A DNA stretch of 42,765 bases from Verrucomicrobiota bacterium (GTDB lineage Bacteria; Verrucomicrobiota; Verrucomicrobiia; Chthoniobacterales; JACTMZ01), in NCBI GenBank assembly GCA_027624625.1, contig JAQBWH010000015.1, positions 1 through 42,765 on the forward strand, in the 5' to 3' direction. The notes beneath the pieces are model-generated. The model did no database searches. It saw only the letters and a program-made list of their open reading frames with translations, and was not told where the DNA came from. Shown in pieces: positions 24,849-34,094 of this stretch (within the stretch, counting starts at the first letter, position 1; every line of letters begins with the position of its first letter). The position numbers and the translations under genes are program-made.

Positions 24849-25478
24849 TCACTCCCGTCCCACCACCAGCACACCCTTCAAGACCGGCCAGACCGTCTCC
24901 GCAATTCTACGTTGGCCCTCAGCCGTGGGATGAATCAAATCCGGTTGATTCATCCCCGGAATACCGGCCACTCCCTCAAGCAAAAACGGCAATAACACCG
25001 CACCGTGGGCCTGCGCCACGGAACCGAAAGCCGCCGCAAAAGACTCCACATAGTCCCGCCCCATACTGCCGGGCATCTGCATGCCGGCCACGATGATTTT
25101 CACCGCCGGATTCGCGGTGCGGGCCTTCACCATGATCGCCGCGAGATTTTCCTCCACCTGCGCAACCGGCAAACCGCGCAATCCGTCATTGCCACCCAGG
25201 GCAACGACCATCACATCCGCCGCCCCCTCGCCCAGCACCCAATCGACCCGCCGCAATCCACCCGCGGTGGTGTCGCCGCTCAGTCCGGCGTTGACCACCG
25301 CGTAATTGAACCCCGCGGCCTTGATTTTCTCCTGCAGCAACGCAGGGTAAGCCTCCTCCGGTTCCAGATTGTAGCCGGCCGTCAGGCTGTCACCGAGAAA
25401 TACCACGCGGCCCGGTTCGCCGGCCGCTGCCGCCGCCACAACCGCACCGCACAATAAAACGTAAAGACTTCCGCGCAT
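24849..25478 (-). CDS. tesA: SGNH/GDSL esterase (TesA-like)
   Basis: A 209-residue secreted SGNH hydrolase similar to E. coli TesA (acyl-CoA thioesterase I/lysophospholipase L1). Signal peptide about residues 1-20. The block GDSLTAGYN holds nucleophile Ser31; GDTTAGG, GGNDGLRG and DLIHPTAEG supply the remaining blocks and the Asp-His pair. It acts in the periplasm on thioesters, esters or lysophospholipids. The ATG at 25478 is directly back to back with the ATG of the divergent ybbA gene at 25479, the same tesA/ybbA-ybbP arrangement as in E. coli. Its stop is two bases from the tRNA 3'-end duplicate. Confidence 0.9.
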   Translation of the reverse strand: MRGSLYVLLCGAVVAAAAAGEPGRVVFLGDSLTAGYNLEPEEAYPALLQEKIKAAGFNYAVVNAGLSGDTTAGGLRRVDWVLGEGAADVMVVALGGNDGLRGLPVAQVEENLAAIMVKARTANPAVKIIVAGMQMPGSMGRDYVESFAAAFGSVAQAHGAVLLPFLLEGVAGIPGMNQPDLIHPTAEGQRRIAETVWPVLKGVLVVGRE

Positions 25479-26201
25479 ATGAACTCCCAGCCAACCACGG
25501 AACCGGCTTCTGCCAAGAGCGAAATAAGCGCACCCCTCCTTTCCGTCCGCGGGCTCGGGAAAACTTACCCCACTGCCGGGCACCCACTCACCGTCCTCGC
25601 CGACATCACCTTCGGCCTCGCCCCGGGTGCGTCCTGCGCCATCGTCGGCCCCTCGGGCAGTGGCAAAACCACCTTGCTCGGGCTCTGCGCCGGCCTCGAC
25701 CGTGCGACCACCGGTCGCGTCGTCCTCGACGGACACCACCTCGGCGACATGGACGAAGATGCGCTGGCCGCCTTGCGCAATGCCACCACGGGTTTTGTTT
25801 TTCAAAGCTTCCAACTCCTCCCCTCGCTTACCGCCTTGGAAAATGTCCTCGTGCCGCTCGAGTTGCGTGGCGTCCGCGGCGCGCAATCCACCGCCCTCGA
25901 CAACCTCGCCCGCGTCGGACTGGCCGACCGCATCGACCACTACCCGAACCAACTCTCCGGCGGCGAACAACAGCGCGTCGCTTTGGCCCGCGCCTTCGTC
26001 CACCGCCCGAAAATCCTTTTCGCCGACGAACCGACCGGCAACCTCGACGACGAAACGAGCGGACCCATCGTCGATATGCTCTTCGACCTCAACGCCACCG
26101 CCGGCACCGCGCTCGTCCTCGTGACCCACGATCCCGAGTTGGCCCGCCGCGCCGGACGCGTCATCACGATGCGCGGGGGACGGATTTTGACCGACGCATG
26201 A
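25479..26201 (+). CDS. ybbA: ABC transporter ATPase (YbbA/LolD family)
   Basis: A 240-residue ATPase of the MacB/LolD type, which powers mechanotransmission or lipoprotein/lipid extraction rather than simple import. Walker A GPSGSGKTT lies at 57-65, the Q-loop in FVFQSFQLLPSLTALENV, the signature LSGGEQQRVALARA, Walker B ILFADEPTGNLD and the switch His in VTHDPELA. It pairs with the permease downstream (ATGA overlap at 26198). The start abuts that of the divergent tesA gene, so each promoter must lie inside the other's coding sequence or farther upstream. Confidence 0.92.
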   Translation: MNSQPTTEPASAKSEISAPLLSVRGLGKTYPTAGHPLTVLADITFGLAPGASCAIVGPSGSGKTTLLGLCAGLDRATTGRVVLDGHHLGDMDEDALAALRNATTGFVFQSFQLLPSLTALENVLVPLELRGVRGAQSTALDNLARVGLADRIDHYPNQLSGGEQQRVALARAFVHRPKILFADEPTGNLDDETSGPIVDMLFDLNATAGTALVLVTHDPELARRAGRVITMRGGRILTDA

Positions 26202-28759
26202 CCGCGGCGCTCCCCAACAGCCTGCCGCGCCTCCTCGTCCATCCGTGGATCTGGCGCATGGCCTGGCGTGATTCGCGGCACGAGCGACGGAGGCTGACCG
26301 TCTTCGCCGGCTCCATCGTCGTCGGCCTCGCCGCCCTCGTTTCCATCCACGCGCTCCGCGCCAGCCTCGAGCGCGGTGTTTCGCTGCAAGCGCGCGAACT
26401 GCTCGGGAGCGACCTGCAAATCTCCGCCCGTCTCCCGTTCGACGAATATGCCCGCGCGGCCTTCGCGGCCGAAAGCAGCGCTGCTGACTACGAAACGAAT
26501 TTCACCACCATGATGACTTTCCCGTCGGGCGAAGCACGGCTGGTGCAACTGCGCTTGCTCGGAGGACAATTTCCTTTCTACGGCAAAATCGCCACCCAAC
26601 CCGCCGGGACTTGGCCCGCCTTGCGCGAGCAAACTGCACCCGTCCTGTTTCTCGAACCTGCCCTCCTCGATCAATTCGGCGTGGCCATCGGCGACACCGT
26701 CCGCCTCGGCGAGGCCGACCTGGTCATCAGCGGCACTGTCTGGCAAACCGCCCCGCGCACCGGACGCTTTGCCGGCTTCGCCCCCGATGTGTATGCCAAC
26801 CGCACCGCCCTCGAGGCCACCGGACTGCTGGGACGCACCAGCCTCGCCGGCTATCACGCGCATTTGCAACTGCCCCCGGACGCCGAACCGTCCCGCGTGG
26901 CCGAACGCCTCGGCGCCCTCTTCCCCCAGGCCAACTGGGAGATGGAAACCGCCGACAGCCGCCGCGACCAGATCGGCGAAGTGCTCAACCGCTTCGAGCA
27001 ATTCCTCTCCCTCATCGCCCTCTTCAGTCTCGTCCTTGGTGCCATCGGCGTAGCCAGCGCCATGCAAGCGCAGATCCGCCGTCGACGCCAGAGCATCGCC
27101 ATCCTGCGCTGCCTCGGACTATCTTCGGGTGGTGCCCTCGCCGTTTATTTCGTGCAGGCTGCCGTCCTCGGCATCCTCGCCACCGTAGCCGGCACCCTTC
27201 TTGGTGTTGCTCTCCATGCCGGCATCGTCGCCTGGTTCCGCGAGGATTTGCCGGTCGCCCTCGCGCTGCTGCCGCCGCCCGGCGTCGTCCTTCGCACCGC
27301 CTCGGTCGGCTTCCTCGCCTGCCTTGGCTTTGCTCTTTTGCCCCTTTTGCAGGTGCGCGACATTCCGCCGCTGGCCGTCCTGCGCCACAACTCCGGCGGT
27401 CTCGGCCGCCTCCGTCTCATCCTGCGCGCCCTGCCGGTCGGACTTTTTTTATTCGCCCTGCTCACCCTGCTCTCCATCCTTGGCAGCACCAGTCTGCCAC
27501 GAGGCCTCGCCTTCCCCCTCGGACTGGCCGGCATTTTCTTGCTCCTCCTCCTCGCCGGCCAACTTCTCATCCTCGCCGCCCGCCGCGGCGCCAAAGCCTC
27601 TCCCGGTTACCTGACGCGCCAAGGCCTGGCCAACCTCTTCCGTCCGCAAAACCAGACACTGCTTTTCGTGGTCTCGCTCGGACTCGGCGTGTGCCTCCTC
27701 ACCCTCACCCTGCTGGCCCGCGCACAAATCCTCCAACGGATTGCCCTGACCGAATCCGGCACCGGGCCGAACCTCTACCTTGTCGATGTGCAACCCGACC
27801 AGACCAACAGCGTGCGTGCCCTCCTTGCCGAGCGCCAACTCCCCGTAGTGGAAAGCGCGCCGATGGTCACCATGCGCCTGGTCTCGGTCAACGGCACCGA
27901 AGTGCGTCAACTGCGCGACGAAGGACGGGTCCCCGCGTGGGTCCTGCGCCGCGAATTCCGCTCCAGCTACCGCACGACCCTCAACCAAAGCGAACGCGAG
28001 ATCGCCGGCCAATGGCCACCCGCACCTTGGAAGCCCGACGCCCCCATCCCGCTTTCGCTCGAGACCGGTCTGGCCGAAAATCTCAAGGTCGGCCTCGGCG
28101 ACCGCCTCGCGGTCAACATCCAAGGCCGCACCCTCGAGGCCGAAATTGTCCACCTCCGCGAAGTCGATTGGAGCCGGCTCAACCTCAACTTCTTTATGAT
28201 CTTCCCGCCCGGCGTCCTCGAAGACGCCCCCGGCTTCCATGTCGTCACCACCCGCCTGCCGGAGGGCACCACTTCCGGACGCCTGCAAGCCGCCATCGCG
28301 GAAAAATTCCCCAACATCTCCGCCATTGATCTCTCGCTCATTCTCGCAACCGTGCGCGAACTCCTCGGCCAAGTGGGTCAAGCCGTGCAAGTGCTCTCCG
28401 CGTTCACCGTCGCGGCCGGCCTTTTCATCATGACCGGCATCTTCCTCAACGGACGCGAACAGCGCGTGCACGACGCCGTTTTGCTCCGCACCCTCGGCGC
28501 CTCCACCCGCCAGTTGCGCACCATCCTCTGCGTCGAATTCGGCGTCCTCGGCTTCCTCGCTGCTCTCAGCGGCAGCCTCCTCGCCCTCGGTGCACACCTC
28601 TTCATCGCCCGCTTCGCCCTTTCTGCCGAGCCGGTCATCCCGCTGGGCTCCGTTGTCCTTGTTCTCTGCGGTGCCGCGGCGCTATCAATGCTCATGGGCG
28701 GACTCCTCAGCCGCGGGGTCTGCCACGCGCCACCACTTTCCATCCTGCGCCGCGAATAA
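26198..28759 (+). CDS. ybbP: ABC transporter permease (YbbP family, FtsX-like)
   Basis: An 853-residue permease with two FtsX-type units, normal for YbbP. The first transmembrane helix lies near residues 35-55, followed by a large periplasmic domain, and a three-helix cluster around 270-400 (FLSLIALFSLVLGAIGVASAMQAQIRRRRQSIAILRCLG is spread over about 270-310, the mechanotransmission signature). A mirror arrangement occupies the second half, ending with helices near 725-845. It works with YbbA; the substrate is unknown, though the link with TesA suggests lipids or hydrophobic molecules. One base separates it from the NO synthase gene. Confidence 0.9.
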   Translation: MTAALPNSLPRLLVHPWIWRMAWRDSRHERRRLTVFAGSIVVGLAALVSIHALRASLERGVSLQARELLGSDLQISARLPFDEYARAAFAAESSAADYETNFTTMMTFPSGEARLVQLRLLGGQFPFYGKIATQPAGTWPALREQTAPVLFLEPALLDQFGVAIGDTVRLGEADLVISGTVWQTAPRTGRFAGFAPDVYANRTALEATGLLGRTSLAGYHAHLQLPPDAEPSRVAERLGALFPQANWEMETADSRRDQIGEVLNRFEQFLSLIALFSLVLGAIGVASAMQAQIRRRRQSIAILRCLGLSSGGALAVYFVQAAVLGILATVAGTLLGVALHAGIVAWFREDLPVALALLPPPGVVLRTASVGFLACLGFALLPLLQVRDIPPLAVLRHNSGGLGRLRLILRALPVGLFLFALLTLLSILGSTSLPRGLAFPLGLAGIFLLLLLAGQLLILAARRGAKASPGYLTRQGLANLFRPQNQTLLFVVSLGLGVCLLTLTLLARAQILQRIALTESGTGPNLYLVDVQPDQTNSVRALLAERQLPVVESAPMVTMRLVSVNGTEVRQLRDEGRVPAWVLRREFRSSYRTTLNQSEREIAGQWPPAPWKPDAPIPLSLETGLAENLKVGLGDRLAVNIQGRTLEAEIVHLREVDWSRLNLNFFMIFPPGVLEDAPGFHVVTTRLPEGTTSGRLQAAIAEKFPNISAIDLSLILATVRELLGQVGQAVQVLSAFTVAAGLFIMTGIFLNGREQRVHDAVLLRTLGASTRQLRTILCVEFGVLGFLAALSGSLLALGAHLFIARFALSAEPVIPLGSVVLVLCGAAALSMLMGGLLSRGVCHAPPLSILRRE

Positions 28760-28760
28760 A

Positions 28761-29927
28761 ATGAATATCCCCACGCAATGTCCCTTCAGTGGCCGGACCC
28801 TCGCGCCCGATGACTCCCCGCTCCTTGCCGACGAAGCCGGTTGCCCCGCCGATCACGTGGGGGCCGCGCACGGCTTTCTCGATCAGTTTGCCCGGGAAAA
28901 CCGCACCACTCCCGACGCCGCCCGCCGCAAACAAGTGGCCGAAGAAATCCGGCATCGCGGCTTCTACCGGCAGACCCCGGACGAACTCGCCTTCGCCTGC
29001 CGCCTCGCTTGGCGCAACAACCGCCGCTGCATCGGACGCCGATTTTGGGAGTCCCTCGAGGTGGTCGACGCACGCGACATCACGACAGCCGGGGGAATCT
29101 TCGAAGCCTGCATCGCCCACCTCCGCCGCTCAACCAACGGCGGACGCATCCAACCGCTCATCACCGTCTTCGCCCCCTCGGGGCCGGGCGCCCCCGGGCC
29201 GCGCATTCACAATTACCAACTTATCCGCTATGCCGGTTACCGCGCCGCTGACGGCACCGTGCTGGGTGATCCCGCGGAGACAAACTTCACCGCGCGCCTC
29301 CTCGAGGCCGGTTGGACCCCACCGCGCACCCGCTCGGCCTTCGATCTTCTTCCCCTCCTCATTGAAGTCCCCGGCGAAAGACCGCGTTTCTTCCCCGTGC
29401 CGCCGGATGCCGTGCTCGAGGTTCCCATCACCCACCCGAGCCTGCCTTGGTTCGCCGACCTCCACCTGCGGTGGCACGCGCTTCCGGCGGTGAGCAACAT
29501 GAGCCTCGAGACCGGCGGCGCACGCTACACCGCGGCGCCCTTCAGCGGTTACTACATGGTCACCGAAATCGCCGCCCGCAACTTCGGTGATCCGCATCGC
29601 TACAATTTGCTGCCTGTCGTGGCCGACCGCCTCGACCCGCAACTCCGCTCGCACGATCCTTTTTGGCGCGACCGCGCCCTGGTCGAACTCACCGCCGCCG
29701 TGCTCCATTCCTTCCGTCTCGCCGGCGTCACCATGGTCGACCACCACACCGCGTCGCGCCAATTCATGGACCATCTGGCCAAAGAAAAGGACGCCGGCCG
29801 TCCCGTGCCCGGCGACTGGTCATGGCTCGTGCCACCCATTTCCGGTTCCGCCAGCCCCGTCTTCCACCGCGCCTACGATCCCCGACGACGCTTGCCGGAT
29901 TTTGTCATGGAACCACGGAAGTCCTGA
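28761..29927 (+). CDS. nos: Bacterial nitric oxide synthase (oxygenase domain)
   Basis: A 388-residue heme protein that makes NO and citrulline from arginine. The heme-ligand motif reads WRNNRRCIGR with Cys90. FSGYYMVTEIAARNFGDPHRYN contains the arginine-binding Glu269. The pterin/dimer region follows as RDRALVELTAAVLHSF, VTMVDHHTASRQFM and WSWLVPPISGSASPVFH. Like other bacterial NOS proteins it lacks a reductase domain, so it must borrow electrons from cellular flavoproteins. It has an N-terminal extension of about 45 residues with two Cys (7 and 28). The ATG at 28761 follows the ybbP stop by one base, so it is probably co-transcribed with ybbAP. It has no relation to the mobile element by base composition. 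Confidence 0.95.
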   Translation: MNIPTQCPFSGRTLAPDDSPLLADEAGCPADHVGAAHGFLDQFARENRTTPDAARRKQVAEEIRHRGFYRQTPDELAFACRLAWRNNRRCIGRRFWESLEVVDARDITTAGGIFEACIAHLRRSTNGGRIQPLITVFAPSGPGAPGPRIHNYQLIRYAGYRAADGTVLGDPAETNFTARLLEAGWTPPRTRSAFDLLPLLIEVPGERPRFFPVPPDAVLEVPITHPSLPWFADLHLRWHALPAVSNMSLETGGARYTAAPFSGYYMVTEIAARNFGDPHRYNLLPVVADRLDPQLRSHDPFWRDRALVELTAAVLHSFRLAGVTMVDHHTASRQFMDHLAKEKDAGRPVPGDWSWLVPPISGSASPVFHRAYDPRRRLPDFVMEPRKS

Positions 29928-30025
29928 TTGATTTATATTGTGGCTGACCGATCACAACCGCTCCGCGTCGCCCGTTCGCCCGCACCCGGCAGATCAGGCT
30001 CCGCCGCTCCAACTCCACGACCCCG

Positions 30026-31753
30026 ATGAAAATCCGCAACCGCCTCCTCACGCTCGCCCTCGTGCTCGCCGTGCTCGGCCTTGCCGGATACGTGACGGCC
30101 CGCGTTCTGCTCCCTCGATTTCTCACCACTTGGGTCGCCGGACCACAGTTCGAGCGCATGTTGGCCGATGCGGTCGGCCACGCACTCAAGGTCGATGGAG
30201 AATTCGGCCCCCTCACCTTGAACTCCGACCTTTCCGTCACCGCGGCAAACTTTTCCAGCACCGGCTGGCCCGGGCAAGCCATCGGCGGACTCGACGCCGA
30301 CCGCGCCACCGGTTGGTTTAATCCCTCGGGCATCTTCCGCGGGCGCTGGGAGGTCGACCGCATCGACATCGCCCGGGCCGATTTCCGCGTTGTCGCGCCG
30401 AACAACGAATTGAAAAAGCAGGACCCCGTCATCCCGCCCAAGCCGTGGTATGCCTTCTTCCTGCCTTCGCAATTCCACTGCGGATGGATCGAGTGCCCCG
30501 ACATGACCATTGAATTGCCCCTCGGCCAGACCCCGGTCCGCGGGGTCGGAATGCACCTCGGTGCCATGATGGTCGGGAGGAATTTCAAATACTTCGGCCG
30601 CGGTGGCCATCTCGTCCTGCCCGCATATCCCGACCTCGCCATCGACGGGATGCAGGTTTATGTCACGCACGAAGTGGTTGATATCGGCTACCTATACCTC
30701 CGCGAGCCGGCTTCCCCGCAAAGCAACCTCGAGCTCAAAGCGCGCCTCGGCCAGCAATCCGACAAAAGCATCGACGCCTCCGCGCAGATCACCGCGCTCG
30801 ATATCCTGCCCTTCCTGCCGCCCGAGATTGCCGCTGTCCTCTCCGGACAACTTGACGGCAACCTGACCTACCGCGTCGACCCCACCGGGAAACATGCCTC
30901 CGGCCAAGGCAATATCGCCTTGCGAAATGCCCGGGTGCGCGACTGGGACTACCTTGATCGCCTCGCCGCCCGCGCCGACCGGCCCGCCTGGCGCGACCTT
31001 GCTCTTTCCCACGTCTCCCTCGCATACCAACTGGAAGGCAACCTCCTGCGGGCGGAAAATATCGTGGTCACCGCCCCCGGACTGGCCGACTTGCGCGGGG
31101 CCGGGGTTTGGAACATGGAAACCACCGAAGCTGAGGTGCACATCTCCGCCTCGCGCATCCCGCTCGGTGCTTACCTCCCGGCTTCCCTCACCGGAAACCT
31201 CGCCGGGGAACTCACGGCAGAAGCCTCGTGGTCCTGGCGCGGGGCGAACGTCTCCGGAGGACACGGCAGCGGAACCCTCGGTTTCACCGGCGGAGAGCTC
31301 CAAGGATTTCGATTCCAAAAGTTCCTCGACCGCTTCTTCAAGTCGGACGCCTACGCCACGATCAAAGTGTCGCGCGCCTCCGCCCATTGGAAGGAAGACC
31401 ACCTCGGACTGCATGTCGATCAATTGGATGTCTTCTCGCCGGGAAAAGCCGGACTGCGCGGCGCATTGCAGATCGCACCCGACGGCTCCCTCCGCGGGAA
31501 GGTCAGGGCCGGACTGCCCGCCTCCTCTCTCACTTGGTTGCCCGATGCCACCAGGTCCGTCTTCGCCGAACAGGACGAAGGACTCCATTGGTGCGAGATC
31601 GAATTTTCCGGCACAACGAAGAAACCGGTCAACAATTTCACGGCACAACTCATGCATCAGCTGGAGAAACACCCGCTAGCCATGGCTGAACTCGCGCTGC
31701 GCGGCCTAAGTTGGTGGTTGGGCGACCACCTCGGCACGGCAAACGAGAGTTGA
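30026..31753 (+). CDS. AsmA-like inner-membrane-anchored protein
   Basis: A 575-residue protein with one N-terminal transmembrane helix (about residues 6-26) and a long beta-rich periplasmic region. The early FGPLTLNSDLSVTAANFS pattern and the late stretch LQIAPDGSLRGKVRAGLP resemble AsmA/TamB-like repeats, which form lipid-transfer bridges or control outer-membrane assembly. The match is by pattern rather than by a sharp motif. The 98-bp gap before it may hold a promoter. It may be an envelope biogenesis factor, consistent with the neighbouring YbbAP/TesA genes. Confidence 0.55.
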   Translation: MKIRNRLLTLALVLAVLGLAGYVTARVLLPRFLTTWVAGPQFERMLADAVGHALKVDGEFGPLTLNSDLSVTAANFSSTGWPGQAIGGLDADRATGWFNPSGIFRGRWEVDRIDIARADFRVVAPNNELKKQDPVIPPKPWYAFFLPSQFHCGWIECPDMTIELPLGQTPVRGVGMHLGAMMVGRNFKYFGRGGHLVLPAYPDLAIDGMQVYVTHEVVDIGYLYLREPASPQSNLELKARLGQQSDKSIDASAQITALDILPFLPPEIAAVLSGQLDGNLTYRVDPTGKHASGQGNIALRNARVRDWDYLDRLAARADRPAWRDLALSHVSLAYQLEGNLLRAENIVVTAPGLADLRGAGVWNMETTEAEVHISASRIPLGAYLPASLTGNLAGELTAEASWSWRGANVSGGHGSGTLGFTGGELQGFRFQKFLDRFFKSDAYATIKVSRASAHWKEDHLGLHVDQLDVFSPGKAGLRGALQIAPDGSLRGKVRAGLPASSLTWLPDATRSVFAEQDEGLHWCEIEFSGTTKKPVNNFTAQLMHQLEKHPLAMAELALRGLSWWLGDHLGTANES

Positions 31754-31805
31754 CCATCGGTCCTGGGGGAAGTTTTCCATTGGCGCAGCCGCCCTGCGCG
31801 CCACA

Positions 31806-34094
31806 ATGAGGTTGATGACTCCGCTTTCTCCGGTCAACAAAGTCGCTTTTCTCGGTGACTATCCTCCGCGGCAGTGCGGCATCGCCACCTTCACCCGCGA
31901 CCTGCGCGATGCCGTCGTGGCGGCCAATCCGGGTTGGAACTGCCCGGTCATCGCAGTCTCCGACCACCCCGGAAACTATACCTACCCGCCCGAAGTCCGC
32001 TTCGAAATCCCCCAACCCGACGTTGCCTCCTATGTGCGCGCGGCCAACTTCCTCAACCTCGCCCACATGGATGTGCTCTGCCTGCAGCACGAATTCGGCA
32101 TCTTCGGCGGGTCGGCCGGGAGCCACATCCTCGCCCTCCTCCGCCGGGTGCGCATGCCTGTCATCACCACCCTCCACACCGTGCTGGAAAACCCGGACTC
32201 CAACCAACGCCGGGTCTTCCACGAACTAGTCGACCTTTCCTCGCGTCTGGTCGTCATGGCCGAGCGCGCCCGCGGCATGCTGACCAGTCTCTACGGCGTC
32301 GCCGACTCGAAAATCGCCGTCGTCCCGCACGGCATTCCCGACACCGGCTTCACCGATCCGAGCTTTTACAAGGACCAGTTTGAAGTCACCGGGCGTCCGG
32401 TCATGCTCACCTTCGGCCTGCTCTCGCCGAACAAAGGCATCGAATATGTCATCCGCGCCCTGCCCGACATCGTCCGCGATCACCCGCGACTCGTTTACAT
32501 CGTGCTCGGCGCCACCCACCCGAACCTCGTCCGCGAGGAAGGCGAAGGCTACCGCCTGCAACTCGAGCGCATGGCCCGCAGCATCGGCGTGGAAGATAGC
32601 ATCCGCTTCGTCAACCGCTACGTGTCCAACGAGGAACTGCGCGAATACATCGGCGCGGCCGATATCTACATCACTCCCTACCTCAACGAGGCCCAGATCA
32701 CCTCGGGCACGCTCTCTTACTGCTTCGGGGCCGGCAAAGCGGTGGTCTCGACCCCTTACTGGCACGCCGCCGAATTGCTGGCAAAGGGGGCCGGTGTCCT
32801 CGTCCCCTTCCGCGATGCCACCGCGGTGGCCCGCGAAGTCGGTGCCCTGCTCTCCGACGAGACCCGGCTCAATGCCATGCGCAAACAGTCCTACCTGGCC
32901 GGACGCCACATGATTTGGCCCCAGGTCGCCGCCTCCTACACCCACCTCTTCGCCACCGCCGGCGACCACAATGAGGTCCACGGCCACCACAAACCGCGCC
33001 CGGCCGCACCCTTCGGCGAGCATTCCCACCTGCCGCCTTGGCGGTTCGATCATCTCCTGCGCATGACCGACAGCACCGGTATCTACCAGCACGCCATTTT
33101 CACCGTGCCGTGGTTCGACCACGGCTATTGCGCCGACGACAACGCCCGCGCTCTCCTGCTCTCCGTGCTCCTCGAGGGACTCGACGAATGCCCGGCCGAA
33201 GTCCGCGTCGCCCGCGCGGCTTACTCCGCTTTCCTCCAGCACGCGTTTGTCCGCGACACCGGGCGTTTCCGCAATTTCATGAGTTTCGACCGCAAATGGC
33301 TCGAGAAACACGGTTCCGAAGACAGCCACGGGCGCACCCTCTGGGCACTCGGCGCCGTGGTCGGCCGCACCCGCAGCGAGAGCCTCCGCTCATGGGCCGC
33401 ACCGCTCTTCGACGAAGCCCTGCCCGCCGTCGCCTCTTTCACCTCCCCGCGGGCCTGGGCCTTCACCATTCTCGGACTCCACGAATACCTGCGCACCCTC
33501 GAGGGCGACCTGCTCGCCGCCCGCATGCGCGAGGACCTCTCCGCGCGCCTCTTCGGTCTCTGGAAACGGGTGGCCACCCCCGAATGGCCGTGGTTCGAGG
33601 AAGCCGTCACCTATGACAATGCTCGCCTCTGCCACGCACTCATCCTGACCGGGCGCTGGACCGCCAACGAAGAAATGCGCGAAGCCGGCCTCACCTCGCT
33701 CTGCTGGCTCATGCAACACCAGCGCGGCGAAGGCGGATGTTTCCGTCCGATCGGATCGAATGGCTTCTGGCGGAAAGGCGAGCAACCCGCCGCTTTCGAC
33801 CAGCAACCGGTCGACGCCGCCGCGGCGGTCGGCGCTTGCATCGAGGCTTACAACGCCACCGCCGACCAGAGTTGGCAGGCCGAAGCCATCCGTGCCTTCG
33901 ACTGGTTCCTCGCGGCCAATGACCTCGGCGAATTGCTCTACGATCCGGCCACGGGCGGCTGCCGCGACGGGCTCCACCCCAACCGCGCCAACCAAAACCA
34001 GGGGGCCGAATCCACCCTTTCTTTCCTCCTCGCCCTCGCCGAAATGAAGGCGCTGGACAACGCCAGCGCCGCCTTCTCCGAACGCCCGAGATGA
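31806..34094 (+). CDS. GT4 glycosyltransferase fused to a helical-barrel domain
   Basis: A 762-residue two-domain protein. Residues about 8-375 form a GT-B, GT4-type glycosyltransferase: GDYPPRQCGIATFT at the N-terminus, then VPHGIPDTGF, LLSPNKGIEYVIRALP and the C-terminal DIYITPYLNEAQITSGTLSYCFGAGKAVVST with its acidic sugar-nucleotide site. Residues about 385-760 are a helical repeat domain resembling an (alpha/alpha)6 barrel, with FDHGYCADDNARALL, EDSHGRTLWALG and YDNARLCHALI motifs seen in glycan-active proteins. It overlaps the GH130 gene by 4 bp. The pair probably makes and turns over a mannose-containing glycan, as GH130 proteins act on beta-mannosides; this is inference. Confidence 0.8.
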   Translation: MRLMTPLSPVNKVAFLGDYPPRQCGIATFTRDLRDAVVAANPGWNCPVIAVSDHPGNYTYPPEVRFEIPQPDVASYVRAANFLNLAHMDVLCLQHEFGIFGGSAGSHILALLRRVRMPVITTLHTVLENPDSNQRRVFHELVDLSSRLVVMAERARGMLTSLYGVADSKIAVVPHGIPDTGFTDPSFYKDQFEVTGRPVMLTFGLLSPNKGIEYVIRALPDIVRDHPRLVYIVLGATHPNLVREEGEGYRLQLERMARSIGVEDSIRFVNRYVSNEELREYIGAADIYITPYLNEAQITSGTLSYCFGAGKAVVSTPYWHAAELLAKGAGVLVPFRDATAVAREVGALLSDETRLNAMRKQSYLAGRHMIWPQVAASYTHLFATAGDHNEVHGHHKPRPAAPFGEHSHLPPWRFDHLLRMTDSTGIYQHAIFTVPWFDHGYCADDNARALLLSVLLEGLDECPAEVRVARAAYSAFLQHAFVRDTGRFRNFMSFDRKWLEKHGSEDSHGRTLWALGAVVGRTRSESLRSWAAPLFDEALPAVASFTSPRAWAFTILGLHEYLRTLEGDLLAARMREDLSARLFGLWKRVATPEWPWFEEAVTYDNARLCHALILTGRWTANEEMREAGLTSLCWLMQHQRGEGGCFRPIGSNGFWRKGEQPAAFDQQPVDAAAAVGACIEAYNATADQSWQAEAIRAFDWFLAANDLGELLYDPATGGCRDGLHPNRANQNQGAESTLSFLLALAEMKALDNASAAFSERPR

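Noticed and set aside
26611..28329. A 572-codon frame overlapping ybbP on the same strand
   Set aside because: Pro/Arg/His-rich frame-shifted shadow; ybbP is well conserved in its own frame.
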